DNA of 64,000 bases from Apostichopus japonicus (Eukaryota > Echinodermata > Holothuroidea > Aspidochirotida > Stichopodidae), in the NCBI RefSeq assembly GCF_037975245.1, contig NC_092574.1, forward strand, positions 9,583,713-9,647,712. Direction: 5' to 3'. Of this stretch, positions 13,061 through 27,500 are shown one piece after another. The stretch's first letter is position 1; every line of letters starts with the position of its first letter. The notes beneath the pieces were generated by a model, which saw nothing but the letters and a program-made list of their open reading frames with translations, was not told the origin of the DNA and searched no databases. The position numbers and the translations under genes are program-made.

Positions 13061-14169
13061 GCTTAAAAATATCACCTTATAACCAAAAAGATAGGAAGGA
13101 TATTCAAGACCCCTTGGCCCTAATTGTGATGGGTGTCATTGAAGTCTTCACTTCTATTATTTTAGCTAAATTTGATTGATACTATATACTTCAGTTGTAG
13201 TCGAAAAGTACTCACGATAACCATTACTTCCCAAAAATGTAATCGACTGACAGACTGAAGTGTGTGGGGGAGGGTGGGATTATTTGTTGGCCCTTTTGCC
13301 GACAAAAATTACAAATGTAGTGGAAGAATGTTGAAATTTTCAGGTGAAACGTCACAATTAGCCTACTCGAATATACTTCATCCACATTTTTAGACAAATT
13401 GTCGAAAAATCCTCGAGAAATAAATCCAAAATTAAATTCGAGGTAAAGCGTCGCAATTTCGAAATAGAATTTTGCAAAATTTGCAATTTTGCCGAAAACA
13501 TCACATTTTCGGATGAAACCTGCAAATTTAGGGATTAAAACGTCGAGACTGAGGTAAAACTCCATTTTCTTTAGTTTTTAATTTTATTTGTGCTAACTTT
13601 AAATCAAAAGTTTGGGATCATGGAAACTCGGAATTTGAAAGTAAACCTTTGGAATTTCGACATAGAATATGCCTCGGACATTCGACGGGGTTGGAGTTGT
13701 AATTAACAAACTTTCATGACATTTTCAACACAATCGTGACTTTACCATATTCGAACCATATGCGAAACACACATTGTTCTGTTTTAATAGTTATGTTAGT
13801 CAATTCAATGTCTTGCAATACTGATATCTATTAAAAAGCTTGCATTCGGTTTTTGTAAATATATTTAAGGAACTACCATTTCGATGACATCAATGAATTA
13901 ACAATAAATCTATATCAGTTTGTATTTTATTTATAGCCTTTAACAGAGCTACATTTATTCTTCTATTACATTCTGATGAAATTCCTTGTTACCACATTTT
14001 GCAATATTATTCAATATAATTTAAATGATATGAACAAATGAATCGAACGCATTTATACACATGCAGTTTTTACAGACCTAAATTTCACTTAATAAACTGG
14101 CTCTTGGGTGCAGGATTTCGAAGAAATGATTTTCCATCTCAACATTATATGAAGAGGTAAGAGTTTCGT

Positions 14170-14242
14170 TTATATAAATATTTATATATATATATATATA
14201 TATATATACAAATAAATATATATATATATATATATACATATA

Positions 14243-14273
<31 letters not shown>

Positions 14274-14275
14274 GT
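14170..14275. repeat. AT-dinucleotide palindrome
   Basis: Blocks of (TA)n and TTTA/AAAT units are arranged so that the left half (TATAAATATTTATATA...) pairs with the right half (...TATTTATTTATATATA). It could form a long AT hairpin. Confidence 0.8.
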
Positions 14276-16834
14276 ATGATACCATTACAATCGGAATAAT
14301 TGTGAAGTTAGCAAAGTCACAAAAGCATTAAGTTCAGCAACTATCGATGTCTTATTCCAAACATGTAATGGAAACAAATAACAACAAACAACAGGAAATG
14401 TGAAAAAAAATAGTACAATTTTCGGAGTTGAATGATAATAAATTAGGCACAACTGGAATTTCAGGTAATAGATCATTTATTCTAGTCATTTATACTTGTC
14501 ATTTACACTATCTGAAGTAAATTTGCTCCAAATTGAGGGAAATAGTTAATAATTTTCAGTCCATTGCAGGGCAGCAATACTTGCATGCATACACAGAAAA
14601 GAAAAGACAGAAAAAAAAACCATAGCTTGTCAACGAAAACCTTGTGGTGTGGAACTAAATGTTAAAGTTTGCCTAAGTTGCATTAATCTAATGATTCCAT
14701 CTTAACATAAGGTGCTGCACCATGCTAACACAAATGCCTTGTATAAAATATCACCTCTTGAAGAATTAAAACCAGCTCCTTGCAAACATTTTGATTATTT
14801 TAGTGCTTGTGTTGCTTGGTACTGAAGCCAGTTTTGCAATGAATTTCCTTAGATTCACTGAAGATTTCATTTCTCATTTCAAATAATCCAATTGATCTCT
14901 AAAATGTGGGTAACACTTACAAGATAAATGTCACGATGACGAAATCTTCAATATGACATAAAAATAGTTCCTCATGACTGTACCCTTCACTTTGTTGAAA
15001 AGGTCAGGGGATTTCATGTCTTACAACAATTTGCAATATCATTCTTAGAATTACTAGATAACTTTTGGAAAATTGTTGACCAGAGAGAAAACTCTTTGCA
15101 CAAGTGGAGGAATGAATCTGCAGCTGAAATATTGAAGATTTCATACCAGCCATAGTTTTCTTCTAGGATCATCTCTTAGAGCTACACTATAGTCTTCTCA
15201 ACCTCCTTGGGGTCACCTTGGGGTCAACTCAACTTTAAAGAACCTCTTGAAGTCCAATACACTGTATGAGAAAACTTATTATTATTTAATTTCTTTGCAT
15301 CAATGTCCAAATAAATACTTCAAATCATCAGAAGTTCTGTTGCTAACCTACCATGCTTTCATAGCCGGGGTATTTAGCCAAATTTGAGGGAACTCAAATT
15401 AGGGAACTTTGTCAAAGTAAACTTCCTTGAATGCCGTTGCTGAAAAATGGAATATTATAGCTAACTGATGGCTATAAATAAATCATACTGACGTCAGATA
15501 ATAACTTATCATATATCATTTGATATAAAAATATAAATATATACTGGTTATATATTATTATCATTTCTTCAAAATCAATATATTAGATTTCTCAACATAA
15601 AAGAAGACATATGCCTACCCCACTTTTCTTTCTGCAAGAAACATACTATTATCAGTTATTGTCGTCATGCAATAAAACTTGCAAGATATCTCATTCATTC
15701 TCAACTCAAACCTGAAACTCAATTTTGAAGAACCTTTAACCAGAACCGTATCAGCTATGTTAAAGGTCGAGGAAGGATAAATATGACACAGCTCTAATAA
15801 AATGTGACCTAAACTTAACAAGGTCAATTTTTATGTTAGCCAATCTATTACTAAAAATCATAAAGTCATAAAACTACATTAACAGTATTAGAAACACCAA
15901 AATGAAACTTGTGACATGTCATCTAAGTCAAATGTTAACTCAAGTAGCACACATGACAAAGTATGTCCACTTAACATGTACGACTTTGGTTTAATATAAA
16001 TGCTGTTGGATAACCACGATAAACAAATGTCAAATTAGATAGACACTATACCTGCATGGCGAGAATATTATATGCATAGTAATCAAAGTCAATTTTACTC
16101 AAGTCAAACAACTTGGTTCACTTTGTGGATACTTTGTTAGGGAAGCATAGCCTACACAACTGCATACATGGGTACGAGCACAGCGGTACTTTATACAAGA
16201 AAGGACTTGAGTATTACTCGATGGTTGAGTACTTTCCTACTACTAGGACACTCCTACTCAACATGGCAAAAACTAGGAACAACGAAGACTTGTGACCTGA
16301 GGTGATGCAAGAATATCTATTTGCAATGATGGGAGCACCATGGGTGGATTATAACATTAAAACTGTACATAGCTCTCTAAACAGACTGTAAATATATCTC
16401 CAGTTTTAAGTATCAGGGACAGAAGAGTGAGTGTGAGGGAGGGAGGGAGGGGAGAGGAGAGGAAGGGATGGTTAGCAGTATGAATGGTGTATAAGATACC
16501 TCTCATATTCTTGCAATTACATTTGTAGGACTTGAAAATGAAAAAAAAATGAAAACGAAAACGAAAACGAACATGTTAAGAAGGGGAAAGACTTGTCGGA
16601 AGGGCAAGTTTCCACTTTTCTAAAAAAAAATCTGGTAAATATGTTTCGTTGCAAGGGTTGCTTCCTCAGTCTGTCATAGGGATGATAAAACCTTAAAAAT
16701 TAAAGAGGACTGGATAATTTGTCCCACTGCCTATTCTGTATTGCCAATGCTTTGAACTGAGAGGTGTTGTCAATATCACACGACTAGTTGATACTTTAGA
16801 TTTCCAAGATATTATACGAAAACGGATGCATGTC

Positions 16835-16863
<29 letters not shown>
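16835..16863 (+). repeat. Poly-A run
   Basis: About 29 adenines. It could be the tail of an old retroposed insertion, but no recognisable element precedes it. Confidence 0.8.
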
Positions 16864-16865
<2 letters not shown>

Positions 16866-18560
16866 ATCAAAACTAAATCATCCCTGTACAAAGGCACATT
16901 ATTGAGAATAAGTTATACTAGTTACTCAAGTTTCCTAGTGGTGTTCTAAAGGTTGTCTTCTTGTTGACAAGATCTAATTCAGCTGCTGGTTTGTTCACCA
17001 GATGAGGGTGCTGATACACTGCGTTGGAGAGAACCTCTTAAAGGTATGCGACCGAAACTATATACATCTGAAGACACTTAATAAAACATTTGGAAAATTT
17101 AAAAAAAAAAAGAGGAATCGATGACGAGTCCCGGAATGTCACATGGATGACATCGTAAAAACGACCAATATCGAGTTTGTTAACAGTTTTGTGATAAACT
17201 AAATAATCTGAACGTTTTTACCAGTATATACCTTGCTGTTATATGTTGGAGGAGTATTTTAGACCAGACTCTTCCAATCACTGGTGGATTCTCAAGGAAT
17301 GTACAGCAATACAAAGTGTGTGTACATCTGGTCCTGATGTATCCAACCACCATCTCAACATTTACCCTGTATTGAGGCTGTCTGGTACTGATGACTTCAT
17401 ATTTGTGACCACTTTTGCTGAGAAGCAAATCCAGTTTCTTTCTCATCAGCTGGACAATGCCAGATTCTCTTCCTAACGACCAAAAAATCATGTCATTTAA
17501 GAAAGTCGTTGTCTGTCCACGATCATCAATTGAGAAAACAAAGAAACCGATGTGTAGGTATTAGCCTTCTTAACGATTAGACAAAGTTTCTTTTTTACAT
17601 CAAGTTGAGAGATGTCTGAAAAAGGATAATAATCAAACTCTTCTATCCATTGATAGGTCATTGCACCATAACGAGAACCCGTTTGAACCGAGGTCGGCAG
17701 CATAGCCAGATAGGTCGATGAATGGAGTTGAGTCGATGATTTGAGTCGATGAATTGAATTGAGCCAGCACCTGCCACGTTTCCTTTCTTGCGATTGCATG
17801 TTACTGCTTCGTTTAATCCGTTTGTGACCGATATCGTAGAGATATTCTTCCGTCGTCATCAAGTGCTGGATGCCGCTAAACTGTCTTCTTCGTCGGGAAA
17901 TAACCTTTTGACGGCATCCATTGTCCCCAGAATGGTTCTGATATGAGACGACGTTTGAAGAAACCGCACGAACATGTAAAGAAAAGTGAGAACTGATAAG
18001 AGTGAACCTTCACAACGGCTATAATAAAAGTCTCCTTTGAGCAGTGTTGTAATGAATCCTGACTGAAGTTACTACATTTCAAAATGTGAAGAGACTCTAA
18101 CAAGTTGGTTAACATTTTTCCCAATAGAAATAGCACAGTGACGAGATTCAATAACACAATATCGAGTGATAAATAGCAATGCTCGTGACTTTACTTTAAC
18201 CTTAAAAAGAAGTCACTGTTTACTACTTGTTATATAAAGTTAATGCTTGAAAGTTTGGGTCGAGGTAAACATGCCTTTAAGACTGCCAATATGGTATTTC
18301 AGCAGATTAAGATTCCCCACCAACCCCTCCCCCCCCCTCCATATTTTGATTAACAATGTTTCCTTTGACAGTACAGTTCCAATTTCTGTTCCTCTATGTT
18401 TTGCAATTGATGTCTATCCTTTCCAATTCCTAAGTTATAATCAATGGATTGAAATTTTCCTTACATATCGTGAAAAATTTGAATAAAAGAGGTTTCTCTC
18501 CAGATATGTACATTATTCAAAAACTTTACCAGCAGATTATCCCAGAATGTGATTACTTAC

Positions 18561-21500
18561 GCAATGATTCCTAAAACTATAAGGGTGTAGTCCAATACTT
18601 TGGCACTGAGGGAAATAGATCTGTAAAAAGAGAGGATTTATAAATAACAAAATGAGTGAAGTCATCCAACTACATATGAGGCTGACTTAGGTAAATTTTG
18701 GTAACTTGAGATCATAATAAAAATCCTACAAGAAATATAGTCCATGAGCTAGAGAAGCAACTGAATCTCTTAGTTAAAGCAAATTTTTACATTTGGTTGA
18801 CATTTTCACCAAATCTACTGAGTGACCAGCTAAGCAAGCAAAGCCGTACTTTAGCAAGTCAAAATAAGTGAATAAATTTTTAAACATTCCATGCTGTTGT
18901 CATGTTTTATTTGCACATGTCTCCTGTTTTATACATTAGTATTCATTACACCTTTTTTTTTATTTTAAAACTTCAACTTGCTTTCATTTTTTTTACTGAA
19001 ATGTTCAGTTGAAATTGAATAGCTCATCGAAAAAAATTAACAGTTTTACAAGTCAATATCAACTTCAGTGAATAAGTTTTACAGTAAATTTGAAAATTCA
19101 GAGATATAGGAAATTTAATACAAGTTTTTGTTATGCAGAACACCAGTTAATTCGTAGGTATAAAGACAATAATAGGTAAAGAAAATCTTGCCATTAACTT
19201 TATCTACTGCTTGATTGAAAAAAAGAAGAAAAAAAACAATGACACTCTTTGAAACAATGACTGTTTCCAAGACTGCATCATCAAAACTTTTGAGATAAGG
19301 AAATAAATTTGACTGAACGAATTCCAACCGGATAAAACAAGACCTGTGCTCTGTTGATGGAGCTATCCAGCTACGTTGGTCACTCTCTGTTTCAACATCC
19401 AACATATAATGAAGCATGGTAAGGAGTGTAGCATAAATGTAGTCCTAATTTATGTTACATATACTGACTTGTATAAATAATTTCAAATACATTAAATCTG
19501 AAAAATTGCGATTTCCAGTAGTAGGTACAAACCCCTCGAAGATCTTCAAGTGAAATATCCCTGGTAATATGAAAGCAAGTAGGGTACAGCAGGTCGCTCC
19601 AACAAGAGCCATAAGTGTGGTAAAACTAGGTATGACGATAACAACCATTGCTGTGGTGAGTACCATCACCAACCGGATGAAATTCTGTAAATGAGGTGGT
19701 ACAGAACCAAGAAATGAATGATCGCACCCAAAAATGTAGGTAAAAGTTAAATATATATCAAAAACAAAACTCATCTAAGTAACAAAATAAATAACTAAAT
19801 TACATGAAAGTTCACCAATGCACCAGGGATGCAGAATTTAACAATACAGTTTTAGTCTTACCCCTGAGTGGCTGGAGGCCTTGTGTTGGTGTTTGGATAA
19901 TATTCAATTGTTTTAAAGCGTGGACTAAACATTGTTATTTGCAGTCTTAGTTTCAAATTTGTTTTGTAACAATATGCCCATAATTAAGTCACACGTGCAT
20001 CTTCTTAACAATACTCCCGGTAACATAGTGCTTACCCCGAAGGTGCGATTTTTCACGGGGTCCATCTTGAGTCGTCTTTCGATGGTCGATACAACGGGGA
20101 ACATTGCAACCGGGTAAGTGAAGAACAAAGAAAAACACAGACACACCTTGACTATCAGAGGCATTGGTCCTGGATGGGGGGGGGGGAAGAAAATGATAAC
20201 ATTTGTAATCAGATGGAAATAAAATACTGAAGACAAGATAAGATCAAACCAGATAGAAGAATAGCCTTTCATAGAATGGAGGTTAAACAGGAGTTAGGCT
20301 AAACTAGTCAAGTGTAGCAAACAGGTCATTAAAGGGACCATTCATAGTACCCCTTTATGGTTTCCTGGGACAACTATGGAGTCACTCTTACCAACCTTGC
20401 AAAATTGTGAGGCAGACTGCGGATTGGAAATTCGGCAATGGCTATAACGCGGATCGCAAAGTCAGTAATTACTATTACGGTTGGATTCGTCCAACATGGC
20501 AGCATACAGAAACGCTGTACTCAAAGCCGAAGCCGAAGTGAATTAATCAGGTCACACATCCGGAGTCTATGCATTTTCAAAGTTCAACAACTTGTTAACA
20601 AATGCAAGTACTTAAACAATCTACTGGCTAAAATGAGATTCTCCCTGAAATTTTCCTGAATTACAGAAACACATCAGTTACTATTGGTACAGTCTTATGA
20701 GAGCATTCCTTGTGGAAAAGAAGCACCTCATCATAAAATGTGATTGTGGGAGGAACCTGTCAAAAGTGTTAGAGACCATTTAGGGGCAGCCCCCATGATA
20801 GGCAAACTGTGTGTTTATAATGGAATGCATAACATGGTTTATAAAACATGCCCTTTGATACTAATAGTGACAACACAAAGAGGGTTGTCTAACAGAGACA
20901 AAAGGATAAAAACTTACCTTGTGGAAGATTTAATGTAATGATACTTTCTGTATGTTCACCAAAAGACTGTCAAGAGATTAAACAGATAAAAAGGAAAATA
21001 ATCATGAGAAAATGAATATATGTAAAGTGTTACAAAACAATAAAAGGTGTTACACAGAGGTATGAATGTACAGTAACACACACGCACATGCATACAGAGT
21101 AAGGGGTCAAGGGTAAAATGTTAACCACTGAATGTAAAATCACTGACCTCGCTGAGCTATTAAAAGGAACCAACCACACACTTACATTTTACACTATGAA
21201 ACAGAATACCAAATTGTTACTTACCAAGTACCCACATATACCAAATGTCATGTACAAGAGGGTCACCAGACATAAGACAAATTTGAAGAGCCTGAAAACA
21301 AGAAAAGACAAGATGTAACACAAAAAAAATATAGTCTTGTTGAATAGATGTACCATCTTTCTACTAAAGAGGTAGTGATTATGTGGTGATCATTGCTGTC
21401 CGTGAAAAGTTCCCAGTTTATTCCAATTTTTCCCCCGAAATCCATAAGAAAATTGATATCTAAATTTAGTCTTTACGTCAGTTAAAGAAATTCTCTTTTA

Positions 21501-24500
21501 GAAGGATTTCCATATTAATTGGTGTATAACAGTTAATAAGTTAACATACACTTTTTACTTGGATGGCTTACACCGCTTACGGGCATGGATCCATGGGAGT
21601 GGGGAGGGGTAAACCTGGTTATAGACCTAATTTATTACCTAAAAATGCACCATTGACATGGTATATTATTCAGACCTCTACAAGGGAGTGGGCTTCAACG
21701 ACAGGGCCACATGGCCCTCCTTATCATGAAATCCTAAATCCATCTCTGGTTTAAACTTTATACCATCAAACATGATTTTTGTTTGATATAAAAATTCTGG
21801 GAAGCCAAATGAAATACTGGATGCTCTTTCTTTAAAATGTTATTCATTGGTTTACTTACGGTCTAAATTTTGCTCTTGCTTCAGGAGAAACCGAGGCATC
21901 TAAGTAACATATTAAACCAGCTCCCTGTAAATATGAGACAAAGTTAAAATGTTATTAATATCCATGTATGGGTTAAGAAGCCTATAATCCTCTAAAAAAT
22001 ATCTCTTCCCTGCTGCTTTTCTATGATTGGGGTGAAACTGGGGTGTGATCCCCACTCAACGGATAGACAAGGCACTGGTGGTTTCGGACTGGCACCCACT
22101 GAGTTAAAAGAATGGTGTGGGACCACCATCAAGTTTTTTACGACTGGATAGTTCTGATGGTGGATCATAGGGCTTCTGATACTGAGGTCAGTGGTTGGAG
22201 TCCAGTTCTAGCCAATATTTGCTTTGCTGCTCCAAACATTATAAGTATCAGAGAAAATAACTAAAGATGGCTACACCTCAAAGAAACAGGTTTGTTTTAC
22301 TTGTTAATACATAAAGCAAATGGTTCTACATAGGCAGATTTCAGCAGTAGCTTTGTGACCAATTTTTTCAATCTGTTGTGTCGCAAAAGACACAATTTAT
22401 AACTCTCAATAACTCAGATGGAATGGGGTAGATTTGGCAGATAGAAGGGCAGTGTGAACCCGACTAGCCTCATGGGGAGTGGGGGTGGGGGTCAGTGCAA
22501 GAATGTTAGCAATAGTTGTAAGCTAGATAGTCTAAGGTACATATGTCTGGGAGACAGGTAAGAGTGGCATGCCATAATTTTCACAACAGTAGGTTTATCA
22601 TTCATTTTTTTAGTCTGTCTCTTTTGTAAGACAAGAGTGAACACTTGACCCATTTTTTTTTTTTTATATATCTCAAAACAGAACCCTCCAAAAAAAAAAA
22701 AAAAAATTAGGAAACTATTTTTCTTCTTGCAGAAAATTCTAAACAGGTGTGCCTATACTTATCTCAGCTTCTGTATAGGGTTACTTAGAGCCATTAAGTA
22801 GAGTATTTTCAACCTAAAAGTTTGCACCTTAGTACTGTTAGCTGCAGATCTACTTGTCTTTGAATACAGTACCAGATCTATAACAAATTTCTTAGAGTAT
22901 TTAGAGTTTCATTAAACTTCAAAACTTCATTACCCACAGACTTTACCTTGTATGTTCTTCTCATTTTTTTACAGTTCTAATTTTCTTTCTCACCTTTTGC
23001 TTTGCTAATTGCAACAGCTGAGTTTCTTTAAACTACAAGCCTAGGTTTTCAATTACTGTAACTGCTACATGCATCATACCGGATGACCTTGCAAACTATC
23101 AGTGGTTGTAGATTATGTTTAAACTGAACTAGAGGGCAGTACACTAAATATTTAAGTGTTTTTTACCTCATAACAATAAAATGAAATGCCCAAGAAGAAA
23201 GGAAATCCAGCTAGAGAAAATTCTTTTGGATGTAATCTGATGAAAAAGAAAAAAAACAAAGAGAAAAATAAAAAGGTGAAAGAGAGAACTGGTCACTCTA
23301 TAAACAAAAATACAACATAACAAATAAATAAAATACAAAGAAAGAAAGAGTCAAAAAAATAAAAGAACAATACAAACAAATATTTGTATCTTATCTGGGC
23401 AGAGCAAATTTGCCGTTGGGTATATTTGGGATGGAATATTATGTTAATATTAGGTATACCCCTAATTATAAAGATGCAGCCTTCCTTTGGTAAAGAATGA
23501 AATGAATTTGTGAAGGTTGCCCCAAAAATCCTTTCTTTGCTTGGAATAAATAGCTATTAAATCAGTGTCTATATGATATTATAAATGTAGTTCTTTCTGA
23601 CTTGATTTGTGGCAGCATTTATACAACTCTTTTGGCACACCATCTTGTTAGAACTACACAAACTTGATTTCATTACATCAATCTCACTTGTCCAGTAGCC
23701 TGCACAGTGCATACTACCCCTTTAATCTACGGGTTAAAATCAGCCAACCCAGAATTAACAAAACCAGACAAGATTACACCTCTTTTACTGTCTTTTTCCT
23801 AATGTATTGCCAATTGTCTCTTGTGTATGGAGACTACCCACAGATTCCACTCGGTATATAATGATATACGGTTTATAGAATGCAAGCAGTTCCATCAAAT
23901 CTCAGTTGACCTCACCCCGGATTAAGTGGGGATTGAAGTAAACGAGCTTTGTGGTTATACAGAACAGCTGGGAGAGTGTTTGCTCTAATATGCATAATAC
24001 TTGTTGGTCCTTGTCATATATCCAGATATAATGAATTTATATACAGATAAGCCGTGCGGATAGTTAGACGTCACGGTCATCTTTTTTTTATATAAAAAAT
24101 TATCATTTACATGACACCATTCCTCTCCTATCCTGTTGTAAATTATCTAGCCTCACCTTTGGAAGATAATTATAACCAGCACTTTTTTATCATTTTTTTT
24201 TTATCACATGTATCAACTACTGCATCCGTGTCGTGCATCATGCAGATAGCTTTCAACTTCTGTTTTGTTGTAGGCACTACTCTATGCGGCATCTAACATG
24301 GGTTTATTATTGTGCACATACTTCCCAATGAACAGTTGCTCACTGCTTAGTGTTTTTTTAATGCAAACAATCACATCTAGTATATGTTTGGTATCAAAAC
24401 ATTATTATCAATTTTGACATTACTAGAGAAAAGGCTTCAGTAAAAAATACTTCATATTTAAGGTGGCGATATTTAAGTTTAAATTGATGAATCATGCTGG

Positions 24501-27500
24501 ATATTTTCATGTCCTGGAGAGGCAACCCGTCCGACGCACGTTCTACACTGCACGACCGATCACGACACAAGTCGATTGGACCGCCCCAGGGGTCGATGAA
24601 TTGTGGACGAAGGGAGACGGATACTCACCGAGATGACACTGATTGTATATGTTCAAAATCAAACCAAAATACCACAGAGTACGCCAAGACGTTGGAAAAA
24701 TCGGCAAAGAGACTGAAAGGGCAACACCAGAAAAAGTTTACAAGAAAGTCAAACCAAAAGGAAAGTATAATTATTAACAAGATGTTGCGATAGAAACACA
24801 CTTGAGAACAAACCATATTTCATCATCTATGCATGAAAATGAAACATAGTCGGTTAAAAACCTTCCGTAATATATCAACCCAAACATCAAAATATGTCAT
24901 CATTGAAAGAGATGGGAGGGGAGGGGTAGGGGAGGGGAGGGGAGGGGGAGGGGGAGAGTAACCACTGAGAAGTGAGGAGAAGATGTGGACAAGGGGTAAT
25001 GAAATATTTATCACCACAGATCGTAGTTATGCTGAAAAAAGTGGTGAAGCTGGTACACACCTGAATATAGCAAGTTTATGCAGATGTCGTAACATACAGA
25101 GCATCAACAGTGGGAATATCATGCTGGCAACCCACTGGTTGACACTGATACTTGGGTATATGGTGGTCATGTTGTTAGATATAAATATCAGATAAGCACA
25201 CGAAAAACCTGTAAAGGAAGAAAAATGAAAGTATGGTCATTCGGACGAAATGAAATGCACATGTATGAAAGGTTTTTTCATTGAAAATTAGGTAATTAAA
25301 ATGAATATTCATATCTAGACTGTACTACAAGCTGATTTCCACTTGCATAGGATAAGTACATGCAATGTTTGCTGGCATCTGTATGAAACAATGCCCACTT
25401 AAAGAGGGAAATTGAAAGGAATCTTGTGGCAAGTGTTTTATTAGGTTTCTATAACGTTGATTGATAATGAAATGTTAATTACCAGCTGTTCCATAGAAAT
25501 CTAGGCTGATAACACTTTGATTCTAGATCTGATATGATAATCAGACACCTAAAACAAAGTCATGAAAACTGGAGCAGCAAAAATTTGAAATCTATTCAAA
25601 ATTTAGTTATGCAAATTTGCAGGAATAATATTACACGGAAACCCTCCCACTAATTCCATCCTTAAATATAATCTCAGTCAAACACGATACTTTTATAATA
25701 AAATAATATTTGCTTTTTCAAGCGCTTTATACCAGCGATAGGTCTCAAAGCGCTGTACAGACGTTATATTACCCCTGGTCAATGATAACCTGTCCCAGAG
25801 ACAATCCCTCCAGTCGGCAGCAGTTATATACTGCGCCCAATGACAAGTTACCTCACAGGTACCCATTTAACAGCTGGGTGGAGAAAGGCAAGTGAGACAA
25901 AGCATCTTGCCCAAGGACACAACGTAATGAACTAGGCAGGAATCGAACCAGCAATCCTTGGATCACGAGTCCGACGCCTTAGCCAATTGTCCACTACGCT
26001 CTCTGTGCATAATTTTTTCGAATCGAACCAGCAATCCTTGGATCACAAGTCCGACACCTTAGCCAATTGGCCACCACGCTCTCTGTGTATAATTTTACAA
26101 ATATATTAAGAAATACGGCGAGCGTCAACAACAATAGATGGCCTTTAAACTGAATAACTCACCAGTTTGCGAGACGATGATAGATATATCCACGGTGAGT
26201 TTACCGATGTCACCTATGGCGTAGAATGCTGCAGAAAGGGACGAGAGGGTCACTGATGAAATTACACGTCAGTCTCTGAAAACATGTTTTGTGTTCATAA
26301 CTGACAAAGTACCACATTATAATGCATATTTTGTCAAGTATGGGTTGAAAGATTTAATAAACATATTCTTATAGGGTACTTTACAGTATATATGAGAAAC
26401 TATCTGCCTACTTGACTAACTTTTCGTAGGATTTGAGGTTAAAAGGAAAAAATAGAGTACAGGTATAATAGTTCTTTGCAAACGATAAAACAAATTGATT
26501 CTCACCTATATCTCCATAATCTATTTCGTGTTTGGGTTGTTGAAATTCCTGAAAGGTTGAAGGCAAAACTCATTAAACTAAACAAATATATAAATAATGA
26601 AATTTTGTATATTTTTTAATGAAATAACAAACATTGTTAAACAGTAAACATAAAAAAAAATCACATAAATCAATCAGTCATATTTAATTTTCTTGCTTGT
26701 TAAAACTGGTTAGTCACACTGTTTTTTTTTAAATTTGCCCCTTTTTTTTGGTGCAATATTAATTTCTCACAAACTGATCGTTTCTTCAGCTCCTAAATCC
26801 CCTCTCCCTTGAGGGATTCCAAACTGCTGCCCAACCCCCACCCCCACCCACTCCCCCAGGAAGGTAATGAAATCACTGATACACTCACCTCCGTATCCTT
26901 ACTCTGTACATCCCCATTCGAGTTTTCACTGCGTGTCGATTGACCATTGACCTTATTGGTGTAATTCTCTGCCAGCATAGCCTCCTCCTCGTGTCCGCCA
27001 GGCTCCAAACTGACTACCTTAAATTTCTTTTTCACGTCCGGTCGTTTACCGAGTTCGATCTTGCAGTCGATCAGGAGGAGCATTGCCTTGACGCTGTTAT
27101 TACAAAAGAGACGTTTTTCAGGCTGTATTAGGCGGATAGGTGGAACTTCTGACAAGTACATTAATATAGCCAAATTAATGATAGAACAACTAAAAAGACA
27201 AGAACTTTACAACAACCCTCAATATATTTTTTTTCCTGACTGACTGACATAATGGCTTTTCAAAAAAAAAAATATATATATATATAAAGTGTAATTAATG
27301 TCTGTAAATGCCTGGGAGGCTTAGATCCTCTATCTAAGTAAGTACTTTCTGAACAATGATAACATTTGGTGGGAATACTGACAATCATTAAATATGAAAT
27401 GCACAAAAAAAAAAAAAAAAAATAAAATAAAGACAAGGATGCAAAAACTGTCCCACATTAAGTTTACAGTCCTGAAGGAGAAATAACAAAGGACAACTGG

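Larger units (their letters stand above)
8659..18560. other. Intergenic, repeat-rich; likely holds ACSF2 exon 1 and transporter 3' end
   Basis: No exon can be firmly placed here. The missing first exon of the ACSF2-like gene should be near its upper side (perhaps up to about 11 kb). The missing last exon and 3' UTR of the transporter should lie below 18560. The region contains the GGGAATTGTC minisatellite (9.5 kb), TAGGCCTA motifs (10.3-10.7 kb), hAT-like material (11.2-13.1 kb), long G-runs (12.1 kb), an AT-palindrome (14.2 kb) and a poly-A run (16.84 kb). Open frames here are short, low in complexity or contain no recognisable domain. Confidence 0.6.

Noticed and set aside
13224-13565. 113-codon minus-strand open frame
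   Set aside because: The DNA beneath it repeats short TTCGAAAT-like blocks; the translation has no recognisable domain and no splice partners.
17180-17862. Overlapping open frames on both strands near 17.2-17.9 kb
   Set aside because: Both strands are open by chance; no domains, no convincing splice sites.
18300-18345. Possible last exon of the transporter starting at AG|GGGTTGG on the minus strand
   Set aside because: No polypyrimidine tract, and the sequence is a C-run artefact; the frame ends within a few residues of low similarity.
25941-26013. Functional tRNA gene on the minus strand
   Set aside because: B box present, but no closed acceptor stem, and it is fused to a SINE body.
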